Assembly (NCBI RefSeq): GCF_007713465.1
Contig: NZ_VMSG01000021.1
Coordinates: forward strand, 1-64,000
Source: Pseudomonas sp. H3(2019)
Lineage (GTDB): Bacteria > Pseudomonadota > Gammaproteobacteria > Pseudomonadales > Pseudomonadaceae
Length of the DNA stretch: 64,000 nt
Direction of reading: 5' to 3'
This document shows, piece by piece, positions 17,555 through 25,949 of the stretch; the first letter of the stretch is position 1, and every line of letters begins with the position of its first letter. The position numbers were made by a program, and so were the translations under genes. Below the pieces are notes generated by a model, which had not been told where the DNA came from, did no database searches, and saw only the letters and a program-made list of their open reading frames with translations.

Positions 17555-18367
17555 ATGCTCCCTTTGTCACCCAGTTTGCTCAGTACCCTCGCCGCCGCCT
17601 GCTTATACGCCGCTGCGACTCTCTATCAAGGCACTCGTCTGGCCCAAGGCGCCAAGGCGAACAAACGCCTGCTGGTCTCGCTCGGCATCCTTGCCCTGCT
17701 GGCCCACAGCGTAAGCCTCCTCACCCACCTGATGACGCCGACTGGCCTGGGCCTGGACTTTTTCAGTGCCGCCAGCCTGATCGCCGCGGCCGTTATCGCG
17801 CTGACGCTGCTGGCCTGCTCACGGATCCCGGTGGAAAACCTGCTGGTGTTGTTGTTCCCGCTGGGGATGACCACGGTGCTGCTGGCGCAGTTCGCGCCTT
17901 CGGGCACGGTGCAGGTGATCGACGAAGAACCGGGGATTCTTGCGCATATCCTGCTGTCGATCCTCGCCTACGGCATGTTCACCATCGCGGTGTTCCAGGC
18001 CTTGCTGCTGTTGGTCCAGGACCACCAGCTCAAGCACAAGCACCCGTCCGGGCTGATCAAGAACTTCCCGCCGCTGCAAACCATGGAAAGCCTGCTATTC
18101 GGTTTCCTCTGGGCCGGCTGGACCCTGCTGTCGCTGTCGCTGATCTCTGGGTGGCTGTTCGTCGAAAACCTGTTCGCCCAGCATCTGGTACACAAAACCC
18201 TGCTGGCATGCCTGGCCTGGATCGTGTTCAGCGTGTTGCTGTGGGGCCGCAATCGTCTTGGCTGGCGCGGCCACAAGGCCATTCGCTGGACCCTCGCCGG
18301 TTTCTGCCTGCTGATGCTGGCCTATTTCGGCAGCAAGCTGGTCCGCGAATTCATCCTGCACATCTGA
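17555..18367 (+). CDS. CcsA/YpjD-like inner membrane protein
   Basis: A 270-residue polytopic membrane protein with about eight hydrophobic segments. It matches the CcsA (cytochrome c assembly) fold as in E. coli YpjD, including the IIDEEPG-like loop and the ILAHILLSILAYGMFTIAVFQALLLL segment region near residues 128-153. The ATG at 17555 puts a membrane segment at the start and is preferred over the earlier in-frame ATG at 17498. True cytochrome-c maturation is not implied, since YpjD proteins lack the other Ccm partners. It lies 12 bases before the CNNM/CorC gene, and the two probably form an operon next to ffh, as in other pseudomonads. Confidence 0.8.
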   Translation: MLPLSPSLLSTLAAACLYAAATLYQGTRLAQGAKANKRLLVSLGILALLAHSVSLLTHLMTPTGLGLDFFSAASLIAAAVIALTLLACSRIPVENLLVLLFPLGMTTVLLAQFAPSGTVQVIDEEPGILAHILLSILAYGMFTIAVFQALLLLVQDHQLKHKHPSGLIKNFPPLQTMESLLFGFLWAGWTLLSLSLISGWLFVENLFAQHLVHKTLLACLAWIVFSVLLWGRNRLGWRGHKAIRWTLAGFCLLMLAYFGSKLVREFILHI

Positions 18368-18379
18368 CGGGCACTCGTT

Positions 18380-19645
18380 ATGGATAACCTGCCCATAGGG
18401 CCGTTGCTCGCCGTGCTGGCCCTGCTGATCTTGTGGTCAGGGCTGTTCACTGCCATCGAAGCCGCACAGCAACACCTGTTGACCCAGCGCACCGCCTCGC
18501 GCTCCGGCGACAAGCCGGTGGCGAAACTCGGCTTCCCGCTCAACAGCCTGATCTTCTGCAATACCCTGTGCCGCGCGCTGGTGGTGGTCATCAGCACGCT
18601 GCTGGCGATTTTCGGCTGGGCTGAAAAAGGCCCATGGCTGGCCTGCCTCAGCGCCACTGCTGTGCTACTGGTATTTGCCGATTATCTGCCACGCACCCTC
18701 GCCAGCCGTTATCCGGACGCCATTCTGGCGCTGGGCAACACCCTGCTCGGCGTGCCGCTGAAAATAATTTACCCGGCCGCCTGGCTGCTCGGCGGCATCA
18801 GCCAATTGCTGCTCAAGCCGTTCGCACGCAAGGTCAAGGTCGTCCAGCAAAGCGAAGACGAACCACCGGCCCCGCAGAGCGACGGCACCGACCACGAACA
18901 CCCGGCCTGCCGCCCACACGCGCTGTCGGGCATTCATGCGCTGGACAACATTACCGTCAACGACATTCTGGTGCCGCGCAGCGAAGTCGACGGGATCAAT
19001 CTGGACGACTCGATCGAGGAAATCATCGAACAGCTGCGCGCTAACAAACGCACGCGCCTGCCGGTGTTTCACAGTGATATCAATCAGGTCGAAGCGGTGC
19101 TCAATACCCGGCAGATCCGCCATTTGCTGCCCGACGCCAGCCTGACCAAAGAAGCCTTGCTGGCGGCGTGCCACGAACCTTACTTCGTCCCGGAAAGCAC
19201 CCCGCTGCAACTGCAGCTGCTGAACTTCCACAAACAGCAGCGCCGCCTGGGCATGGTGGTCGACGAATACGGTGAAGTAGAAGGCATCGTCACCCTGGAA
19301 GACATTCTCGAAGAAATCGTCGGCGAATTCGAAAGCCAGCACAGCCTCGACAACCCGCATATTCACCCGCAGGCCGACGGCCGGTTGGTGATCGAGGGCG
19401 CGGCCTCGATTCGTGAGCTGAACAAGAGTCTTGGCTGGCACCTGCCGAGCGACGGCCCGAAAACCCTCAACGGGCTAGTTACCGAAGCGCTGGAAACCAT
19501 TCCCGACAGCGCGGTGTGCCTGAAAATCGGGCGTTATCGCCTGGAAATCCTCGAAACCGAAGACAACCGCGTCAGCCGGGTATTGATCTGGCACGTAGCC
19601 GCTGGCGAGGCCACAAGCCTGCGCTCGATGGCAAAACCGCTGTAA
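18380..19645 (+). CDS. CNNM/CorC-type transporter-associated membrane protein
   Basis: A 421-residue protein with an N-terminal CNNM (DUF21) membrane domain of three to four helices (residues 1-150), a paired CBS domain (about 190-315, with VNDILVPRSEV and GMVVDEYGEVEGIVTLEDILEEIVGE) and a C-terminal CorC_HlyC transporter-associated domain (about 330-410). Relatives such as E. coli CorB/YfjD are linked to Mg2+/Co2+ efflux or resistance. The specific ion cannot be told. It follows the YpjD-like gene by 12 bases. Confidence 0.85.
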   Translation: MDNLPIGPLLAVLALLILWSGLFTAIEAAQQHLLTQRTASRSGDKPVAKLGFPLNSLIFCNTLCRALVVVISTLLAIFGWAEKGPWLACLSATAVLLVFADYLPRTLASRYPDAILALGNTLLGVPLKIIYPAAWLLGGISQLLLKPFARKVKVVQQSEDEPPAPQSDGTDHEHPACRPHALSGIHALDNITVNDILVPRSEVDGINLDDSIEEIIEQLRANKRTRLPVFHSDINQVEAVLNTRQIRHLLPDASLTKEALLAACHEPYFVPESTPLQLQLLNFHKQQRRLGMVVDEYGEVEGIVTLEDILEEIVGEFESQHSLDNPHIHPQADGRLVIEGAASIRELNKSLGWHLPSDGPKTLNGLVTEALETIPDSAVCLKIGRYRLEILETEDNRVSRVLIWHVAAGEATSLRSMAKPL

Positions 19646-19716
19646 AACCCACATCCCTGGGTGTTCGACCATAATAATTCGCTCCACCGGAGCACATGAC
19701 TGTCAGGGATTACCGC

Positions 19717-21033
19717 ATGACGACCAGCACCACTTACAGCGACGCTGTGCCTGCCCAACCGACGAACTCCACCACGCGGGTCGCGACGGCCAGTTTCATT
19801 GGCACCGCCATCGAGTTCTACGACTTCTACGTCTACGCCACCGCCGCCGCGCTGGTGATCGGCCCGGTGTTCTTTCCGCAGACCTCCGGCACCGCCCAGA
19901 TGCTCTCGGCCTTCCTGACCTTCGGTATCGCGTTCCTGGCCCGCCCCTTGGGCTCGGCGCTGTTCGGTCACTTCGGCGACCGTATCGGGCGCAAATCGAC
20001 CCTGGTCGCATCCTTGTTGCTGATGGGCGTGTGCACCACGCTGATCGGCGTGCTGCCGGGTTACGAAAGCATTGGCGCCTGGGCACCGATCCTGCTTTGC
20101 GTGTTGCGCTTCGGCCAAGGCCTTGGACTGGGCGGTGAATGGGGCGGTGCAGCATTGCTCGCCACCGAAAACGCACCAAAGGGCAAACGCGCCTGGTTCG
20201 GCATGTTCCCGCAACTCGGCCCTTCTATCGGTTTTCTCGCGGCGAACGGGCTGTTCCTGACCCTGGCGATGACCCTGAACGACGAGCAGTTTCGCGCCTG
20301 GGGCTGGCGGATTCCGTTCCTGCTCAGCGCCGTGCTGGTGATGGTCGGCCTGTACGTGCGGCTGAAACTGCATGAAACGCCGGTCTTCGCCAACGCGATG
20401 GCACGTCAGGAACGGGTGAAGATTCCGCTGGTCGAGCTATTCAGCCAATACTGGGCGCCGATGCTATTGGGTGCGGCGGCGATGGTGGTCTGCTACGCGC
20501 TGTTTTACATCTCGACGGTGTTTTCCCTGAGTTACGGTGTTTCGACCCTGGGTTACAGCCGCGAAACCTTCCTCGGCCTGCTGTGCTTCGCCGTGCTGTT
20601 CATGGCCGCAGCCACCCCGTTGTCGGCCTGGGCCAGTGACCGTTTCGGGCGCAAACCGGTGCTGATCATCGGTAGTGTGCTGGCGATTCTCTCGGGCTTC
20701 ACCATGGAACCGCTGCTGACCCACGGTACGACCTGGGGCGTGGCGCTGTTCCTGTGCATCGAGCTGTTCTTGATGGGCGTGACGTTCGCCCCGATGGGCG
20801 CGCTGCTGCCAGAGCTGTTCCCCACCCGCGTGCGTTATACCGGCGCGTCGGCGGCTTACAACCTGGGCGGCATTGTTGGCGCTTCGGCTGCACCATTCTT
20901 CGCGCAGAAACTGGTGGCGATGGGCGGCTTGAGTTGGGTCGGCGGGTATGTGTCAGCAGCAGCGGTGATCAGCTTGATCGCGGTGCTGTGCCTGAAAGAG
21001 ACGCGGCATAACGACCTGAATCAGGTCTCATAA
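19717..21033 (+). CDS. MFS transporter, metabolite:H+ symporter (MHS) family
   Basis: A 438-residue, 12-helix transporter in the family of KgtP, ProP and ShiA. The diagnostic N-terminal GTAIEFYDFYVY, the loop 2-3 motif GDRIGRKSTL, LGGEWGGAALLATE and the repeat loop DRFGRKPVLIIG are all present. Such proteins import organic acids or osmolytes with protons. The substrate is not clear and no catabolic gene is adjacent. An ATG at 19696 exists with GGAG only three bases away. The ATG at 19717 has AGGGA seven bases upstream and is chosen. Confidence 0.87.
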   Translation: MTTSTTYSDAVPAQPTNSTTRVATASFIGTAIEFYDFYVYATAAALVIGPVFFPQTSGTAQMLSAFLTFGIAFLARPLGSALFGHFGDRIGRKSTLVASLLLMGVCTTLIGVLPGYESIGAWAPILLCVLRFGQGLGLGGEWGGAALLATENAPKGKRAWFGMFPQLGPSIGFLAANGLFLTLAMTLNDEQFRAWGWRIPFLLSAVLVMVGLYVRLKLHETPVFANAMARQERVKIPLVELFSQYWAPMLLGAAAMVVCYALFYISTVFSLSYGVSTLGYSRETFLGLLCFAVLFMAAATPLSAWASDRFGRKPVLIIGSVLAILSGFTMEPLLTHGTTWGVALFLCIELFLMGVTFAPMGALLPELFPTRVRYTGASAAYNLGGIVGASAAPFFAQKLVAMGGLSWVGGYVSAAAVISLIAVLCLKETRHNDLNQVS

Positions 21034-21065
21034 GATCGTTCCCACGCTCCCGCGTGGGAACGATC
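21034..21065. repeat. Hairpin repeat, second copy of the CGTTCCCACGC element
   Basis: A perfect 14-base-arm inverted repeat (GATCGTTCCCACGC and its complement) with a TCCC loop starts right after the MHS transporter stop. The central 26 bases equal the hairpin at 2180-2205. It lies between convergent genes and may serve both as terminator. Confidence 0.8.
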
Positions 21066-21073
21066 ATCGAACC

Positions 21074-22255
21074 TTACAGCTCTACAACGACTGCTTGCGA
21101 GGCGCGGGTCGCTTTGGCGCGGGCGGCCTCGATCGACTCGTCACGAGCCAGGGCAACGCCCATGCGGCGCTGACCGTTGACTTCCGGCTTGCCAAACAGG
21201 CGCAGTGCCGTATCCGGCTCGGCCAGTGCAGCACCCAGGTTGGCGAAAGCGGTCTGGGTCGACTGCCCTTCCACCAGAATTACTGCCGACGCCGATGGGC
21301 CGAACTGACGGATCAACGGGATCGGCAAGCCGAGAATCGCCCGCGCATGCAAGGCGAACTGCGACAGGTCCTGAGAAATCAGGGTCACCAGACCGGTGTC
21401 GTGCGGGCGCGGCGAGACTTCGCTGAACCACACCTGATCACCCTTGATGAACAGCTCAACGCCGAACAGACCACGGCCACCCAGAGCTTCGGTCACGGCT
21501 TTGGCCACGCGCTCGGATTCCGCCAGCGCAATCGGACTCATGGCTTGTGGCTGCCAGGATTCCTGGTAGTCACCCTTCTCCTGACGATGACCGACTGGCG
21601 CACAGAACGTGGTGCCGCCAACGTGACGAACGGTGAGCAAGGTGATTTCGTAGTCGAAGTCGATGAAGCCTTCGATGATCACCCGGCCTTTACCGGCACG
21701 ACCACCTTCCTGCGCGTAATCCCAGGCTTTCTGCACGTCATCGACGCTACGCAGCAGGCTCTGGCCTTTGCCCGAGGAGCTCATGACCGGCTTGACCACG
21801 CACGGGAAGCCCAGGTCGTCGACCGCCTTGCGGTAGTCTTCGAAGGTATCGGCGAAGTGGTACGGCGAGGTCGGCAGGTCCAGCTCTTCAGCGGCCAGAC
21901 GACGGATGCCTTCACGATTCATGGTCAGCTGCGCGGCGCGAGCGGTCGGGATCACGGTGAAGCCTTCGGCTTCCAGTTCAACCAGCGTGGCGGTGGCGAT
22001 GGCTTCGATTTCCGGCACGATGAAGTGCGGCTTCTCGGCTTCGATCACGGCACGCAGGGCCGCGCCGTCAAGCATGTTGATCACGTGGCTGCGATGCGCC
22101 ACTTGCATCGCCGGCGCGTTGGCGTAACGATCCACGGCAATCACTTCAACGCCCAGGCGTTGCAGCTCGATCACCACTTCCTTGCCCAACTCACCACAGC
22201 CACACAGCAAAACGCGGGTCGCGGTTGGCGACAATGGAGTTCCGATACGGGTCAT
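21074..22255 (-). CDS. purT: Formate-dependent phosphoribosylglycinamide formyltransferase PurT
   Basis: A 393-residue ATP-grasp enzyme that makes formyl-GAR from GAR, ATP and formate, the folate-independent route to step three of purine synthesis. It shows the N-terminal LLCGCGELGKEVVIE, the FVVPEIEAIA segment, PVMSSSGKGQS, the ELFIKGDQVWFSEVSPRPHDTG core, and the C-terminal HARAILGLPIP. Full length and intact. It is monocistronic; the purL gene of the same pathway lies 18 kb away. Confidence 0.96.
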   Translation of the reverse strand: MTRIGTPLSPTATRVLLCGCGELGKEVVIELQRLGVEVIAVDRYANAPAMQVAHRSHVINMLDGAALRAVIEAEKPHFIVPEIEAIATATLVELEAEGFTVIPTARAAQLTMNREGIRRLAAEELDLPTSPYHFADTFEDYRKAVDDLGFPCVVKPVMSSSGKGQSLLRSVDDVQKAWDYAQEGGRAGKGRVIIEGFIDFDYEITLLTVRHVGGTTFCAPVGHRQEKGDYQESWQPQAMSPIALAESERVAKAVTEALGGRGLFGVELFIKGDQVWFSEVSPRPHDTGLVTLISQDLSQFALHARAILGLPIPLIRQFGPSASAVILVEGQSTQTAFANLGAALAEPDTALRLFGKPEVNGQRRMGVALARDESIEAARAKATRASQAVVVEL

Positions 22256-22354
22256 CTCAGGTCCTCAAAGGAGCGGATCATCGAGGGTCGCTACGCCAGG
22301 CGCACTTCCCTCAGGGAGAAAGCGCGGCATTTTACATGAACCTGAAGGTTTGGC

Positions 22355-22822
22355 TCAGCTTGCCAGCGCGTTCTTGCGCAAACGCCAGGCCATGGCCAGC
22401 CAGACAATGGTCACACCGGCGAATTTCGAGCCCAGGGCGGTAAGGATCACGCCCGGCGTCAGAGCATCGATCATGCCGAAGAAGATGAAGGTATCCAGCG
22501 GAATACTCAGCACCGAACTTATCCACAGACGGTCGTGCAACGGACGCTTGGTAATGCTGAATACCAGCCAGTCAATACACTCCGAAACCGCGAAGGCAAT
22601 GGCGCTGGCCAGGGCGATGGACGGATCGGAGGTGAGGTAGGACAACACCAGCGCCGCCAGCATCGCGGCCAGCGCGCCGTGACCGAAACGGGTTTGCACC
22701 ATGTCGCGCAGCACGAACACCAAACCACTCCAGGCTGACCAGATGATGTCCAGGTGCGGGGCAGTGGAAAAGGCGTAATTGATCAGCACGACGCTGCTGA
22801 TGTAAGCGATCAGGAAGAACAT
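22355..22822 (-). CDS. VUT-family membrane protein
   Basis: A 155-residue protein with five or so hydrophobic helices and the charged pattern WSGLVFVLRDMVQTRFG and ECIDWLVFS typical of the VUT/YhhQ family. Members include queuosine-precursor (preQ) importers, but this one is shorter than YhhQ, so substrate is uncertain. The gene stands 73 bases downstream of the DUF1289 gene in the same direction. Confidence 0.75.
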   Translation of the reverse strand: MFFLIAYISSVVLINYAFSTAPHLDIIWSAWSGLVFVLRDMVQTRFGHGALAAMLAALVLSYLTSDPSIALASAIAFAVSECIDWLVFSITKRPLHDRLWISSVLSIPLDTFIFFGMIDALTPGVILTALGSKFAGVTIVWLAMAWRLRKNALAS

Positions 22823-22895
22823 GGCGCGCGGGGATACCTGTCAATTTTATGCACAGGGTACTTCAGCCATACAAAGCCGCCAAACCCAAATGCTG

Positions 22896-23111
22896 CTACG
22901 AGTTCGGAGCTTTACCCAACATCCAGAGAAGCCCACTGGATTTGGCCCTTTCATGGCACAACCCCAGCACCTTGCGGCGTTCGTCGTTGTCCATGCGGCT
23001 CCAGCGGGTGATCTCCTCCACCGTGCGTTGGCAGCCGGTGCAGATATCATCCTCATCCAGCGCGCAAATATTCACGCACGGTGAGCGAACGGGTCTTTCG
23101 TTGTCGTTCAT
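22896..23111 (-). CDS. DUF1289 small Cys-rich protein
   Basis: A 71-residue protein with the DUF1289 pattern SPCVNICALDEDDICTGCQRTVEEITRW, shown here only in part: four spaced cysteines (CxxxC...CxxC) that could bind a metal or cluster. Function is unknown. Its ATG overlaps the end of the gamma-carbonic-anhydrase gene by four bases (ATGA), so the two are translationally coupled. Confidence 0.85.
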   Translation of the reverse strand: MNDNERPVRSPCVNICALDEDDICTGCQRTVEEITRWSRMDNDERRKVLGLCHERAKSSGLLWMLGKAPNS

Positions 23112-23632
23112 TCTTCCTGCTCAACCAGATCGCGGGCATAGCGCTGCGAGTTATGCACATAGTGGGCGGCGCTGGCTTCGAGCATTTTCTTCTGTGGTTC
23201 GGTCAGTTCACGCACCACTTTGCCCGGCGAACCCATGACCAGCGAACCGTCAGGGATTTCCTTGCCTTCACCGATCAGCGAATTGGCGCCGATGATGCAG
23301 TTCTTGCCGATTTTCGCGCCGTTAAGGATCACCGCGTTGATGCCGATCAGGCTGTAATCGCCCACCGTGCAGCCGTGCAACATGGCGTTATGACCGATGG
23401 TCACGCCGGTGCCGATGGTCAGCGGGTAGCCCATGTCGGTGTGCATCACCGTGCCGTCCTGCACATTACTGTTCTTGCCGATCAGGATCAGCTCGTTGTC
23501 ACCGCGCAACACCGCGTTGAACCAGACGTTGGCGCCCTCTTCCAGCTTGACCTTGCCCACCAGCACGGCGTTAGGTGCGACCCAGCTCTGCGGGTGGGTT
23601 TCGACGCGGGCGCCGCCCAGGCGGTATTTCAT
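23108..23632 (-). CDS. Gamma-class carbonic-anhydrase-like protein
   Basis: A 174-residue left-handed beta-helix protein with hexapeptide repeats across the first 130 residues and the metal-ligand histidines in VMHTDMG, IGHNAMLHGC. Members reversibly hydrate CO2 or act as acyl-transferase relatives (YrdA/PaaY). The catalytic role is inferred from the family. The frame extends upstream by 40 codons, but the ATG at 23632 (MKYRLGG) is the normal start. It overlaps the DUF1289 gene and lies 67 bases after the NUDIX gene, suggesting an operon. Confidence 0.88.
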   Translation of the reverse strand: MKYRLGGARVETHPQSWVAPNAVLVGKVKLEEGANVWFNAVLRGDNELILIGKNSNVQDGTVMHTDMGYPLTIGTGVTIGHNAMLHGCTVGDYSLIGINAVILNGAKIGKNCIIGANSLIGEGKEIPDGSLVMGSPGKVVRELTEPQKKMLEASAAHYVHNSQRYARDLVEQEE

Positions 23633-23699
23633 CTTGTTGTCCTCAAGGCCAGGCAGGCTCACTGGCAAAAAGCAGGGTTCAGCCATACGCGCGATGGCT

Positions 23700-24299
23700 T
23701 CAAATATTGATAAAGTTTTTCGGCGGTTGATGCAGGCTGATCTGCGCGTCATAGAGCAGGTTGATCAACTCGACGATCATGATCGCGGTCAGGCCCCAGA
23801 TCTTGTATTCGCCGAAACGGTAGCTTGGCACATACCAACTGCGGCCCTGATAATCGATGCGGTGCGTGTGTTCACGCGGGTCCTTGCGGAAGAACTCCAG
23901 CGGTACGCTGAACACGGCGGCAATTTCGGCGTCGTTGGCCCGGTACTCGACGAAATCCGGAATCACCCCGACATAAGGCGTGACCTTGATCCCATGCAGG
24001 GAAATCAACGGACTCAGCGGGCCGATGACTTCCACCAGACCCGGTGGCAGGCCAATTTCTTCTTCGGCTTCACGCAATGCGGTGAAAATCAGGTCCGGGT
24101 CTTCCGGATCGCGTCGCCCGCCGGGGAAAGCCACTTCACCGCCGTGGGTCGAGAGCCCGCTGGCACGCAGGGTCAGGACCAGCTCCGGCTCGTCACTGCG
24201 GGTGATAGGCACCAGGACCGCGGCCTCCGGAAAACGCAGGTCAGTTTCCAGTGTGCGCGGCGTGTGGTTGCTTACCCGATGCAGTAGCTCATCCAGCAT
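23700..24299 (-). CDS. NUDIX hydrolase, CoA-pyrophosphatase type
   Basis: A 199-residue NUDIX protein of the NudL/PCD1 class that cleaves CoA to 3',5'-ADP and phosphopantetheine. The CoA-specific signature precedes the Nudix box: HGGEVAFPGGRRDPED, then ALREAEEEIGL with the metal-binding glutamates. The ATG at 24299 is preferred over one seven codons upstream. It starts the minus-strand group with the carbonic-anhydrase-like gene and is divergent from another NUDIX gene at 24448. Confidence 0.87.
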   Translation of the reverse strand: MLDELLHRVSNHTPRTLETDLRFPEAAVLVPITRSDEPELVLTLRASGLSTHGGEVAFPGGRRDPEDPDLIFTALREAEEEIGLPPGLVEVIGPLSPLISLHGIKVTPYVGVIPDFVEYRANDAEIAAVFSVPLEFFRKDPREHTHRIDYQGRSWYVPSYRFGEYKIWGLTAIMIVELINLLYDAQISLHQPPKNFINI

Positions 24300-24447
24300 G
24301 AGTGATCTCGATCTATTCACTATCTTGCATCATGCACCAAACACATCGGCCGCCCAACCCCCTGAACCGTGGCATGTCGCTAAACGACAACTTGCCGACA
24401 GATACCACCGCACGCCAAGATAGGCGCAGCATTTTCGGAAGCCCAGC

Positions 24448-24999
24448 ATGAAATTCTGCAGCCAGTGCGGTAACCCGGTCACCCAACGCATTCCCAAAGG
24501 CGACTCGCGCCTGCGGTACGTCTGCGACCAGTGCCAGACCATCCATTATCAGAACCCGAATATTGTCGCCGGCTGCCTGCCAATCTGGGGGACTCAGGTG
24601 TTGTTATGCCGGCGCGCCATCGAGCCGCGCCGCGGTTATTGGACCTTGCCGGCCGGCTTCATGGAAAACGGTGAGACCATCGAACAGGCGGCCATTCGCG
24701 AAACCGCCGAAGAAGCCTGTGCACGGGTGCGCAACCTGAACATCTATACGCTGATCGATGTGCCGCACATCAGCCAGGTGCACGTGTTCTTTCGCGCTGA
24801 ACTGACGGACCTGGACTTTGCCGCGGGCGAAGAAAGCCTGGAAGTGAAACTTTTCGAAGAAGCTGACATCCCGTGGTCGGAGCTGGCTTTCCGCACGGTC
24901 GGCCGTACCCTAGAATGTTTCTATGCAGACCGTCGGGTAGAGAATTTCCCGGTACGCTCCGAATCCATTCCTCCGCTTGCTCAGCCTGCGATCACTTAA
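24448..24999 (+). CDS. NUDIX hydrolase with N-terminal zinc ribbon
   Basis: A 183-residue protein. The first 35 residues form a zinc ribbon (CSQCGNPV...CDQCQ), followed by a Nudix domain with the box GFMENGETIEQAAIRETAEEA. The arrangement resembles NADH pyrophosphatase (NudC-like), but the protein is shorter and lacks the N-terminal NudC domain, so the substrate is open. It is followed after 39 bases by the L,D-transpeptidase gene. Confidence 0.85.
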   Translation: MKFCSQCGNPVTQRIPKGDSRLRYVCDQCQTIHYQNPNIVAGCLPIWGTQVLLCRRAIEPRRGYWTLPAGFMENGETIEQAAIRETAEEACARVRNLNIYTLIDVPHISQVHVFFRAELTDLDFAAGEESLEVKLFEEADIPWSELAFRTVGRTLECFYADRRVENFPVRSESIPPLAQPAIT

Positions 25000-25038
25000 A
25001 CAACAAAAGTACGCCGTACTCTCAGGGATATCGTTTTA

Positions 25039-25542
25039 ATGCGCTGGTTGCTTGCCGTTTTCTGCCTGTCGTTTGTCATGGTTTCCCACGCTGCCACCAC
25101 GGAGACCCTGGACGGCAAAATCATCGAAAAAGTGTTGGTGCTCAAATCTGCCCATCAGTTACAACTGATCAATGATGGCAAGCCACTGCGAACCTATCGC
25201 ATCTCGCTGGGCAAAAACCCCAAGGGCCCGAAACTGATGGAGGGTGATCGACGCACACCAGAAGGCTTGTATTGGCTGGACTGGCGCAAGGTCAGCGAGC
25301 GCTTCAACCTGGCCATGCACATTTCCTACCCGAACATCAGCGATTCCGTCCGTTCGCGCCGCGAAGGTGTGCAGCCCGGTGGCATGATCATGATCCATGG
25401 CACCCCGGACACTGAAGAAAACCCTGAAGAACTGTTCCACACCCTGGACTGGACCGACGGCTGTATTGGCATGCGCAACGTCGACATGCGCGAAGTCTGG
25501 GGCCTGGTCAAAGACGGCACGATGATCGAAATCCGCCCCTGA
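25039..25542 (+). CDS. Secreted L,D-transpeptidase (YkuD domain)
   Basis: A 167-residue protein with a signal peptide (MRWLLAVFCLSFVMVSHA) and a single YkuD catalytic domain. The catalytic cluster is visible as MIMIHGT and TDGCIGMRN, the latter holding the nucleophilic cysteine. Such enzymes make 3-3 peptidoglycan cross-links or attach proteins to peptidoglycan in the periplasm. The domain is short and has no LysM part. It ends just before a REPIN. Confidence 0.87.
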   Translation: MRWLLAVFCLSFVMVSHAATTETLDGKIIEKVLVLKSAHQLQLINDGKPLRTYRISLGKNPKGPKLMEGDRRTPEGLYWLDWRKVSERFNLAMHISYPNISDSVRSRREGVQPGGMIMIHGTPDTEENPEELFHTLDWTDGCIGMRNVDMREVWGLVKDGTMIEIRP

Positions 25543-25570
25543 TTTGACCTGCGGCGAAGGGACCAAAACC

Positions 25571-25660
25571 TGTGGGAGCGAGCCTGCTCGCGATAGCGGT
25601 ATTACATCCAACATCTATGTTGACTGTTACGCCGCTATCGCGAGCAGGCTCGCTCCCACA
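25571..25660. repeat. REPIN (GTGGGAGCGAGC type)
   Basis: Two perfect 29-base arms, 25571-25599 and 25632-25660, each beginning TGTGGGAGCGAGCCTGCTCG, flank a 32-base spacer containing CAACATCTATGTTGA. The spacer pattern recurs in other copies at 46292, 47934 and 60618. Confidence 0.9.
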
Positions 25661-25726
25661 AGGGTATTGCACCAGAATCATCAAAAAATTAAAAAAATAT
25701 TCCTCCCGAACCACGCCTCCACCTGC

Positions 25727-25892
25727 AATACCACTTCCCTCCTGAAGCACCGGCGCAGACAGTGATCTGACCCACTACCACCGCCACCGCTAATACCACT
25801 TAAAACCCAATACCGTGGCACCCTCCAGCGCAGCGCGCACTGGCTCGGCCCGAGCAAACCACTGGCGTTGACATGGTATTTAAGTGGTATTA
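25727..25892. promoter_or_regulatory. Repeated AATACCACTT operator-like boxes upstream of the nag genes
   Basis: The ten-base box AATACCACTT occurs at 25727-25736 and 25792-25801, and inverted (AAGTGGTATT) at 25882-25891. The last two extend to a 14-base identity, TAATACCACTTAAA at 25791-25804 versus its complement at 25879-25892. Another TGGTATTTA lies in tandem at 25874. GntR/HutC regulators bind short dyads of this kind (TGGTAT...). These are therefore probable sites for the regulator starting at 25950. Binding is inferred. Confidence 0.7.
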
Positions 25893-25949
25893 GTTTTGCG
25901 CCATGACCGGGGCGACAACACTCCAATACCCGCATCGGAACCCAACCCA

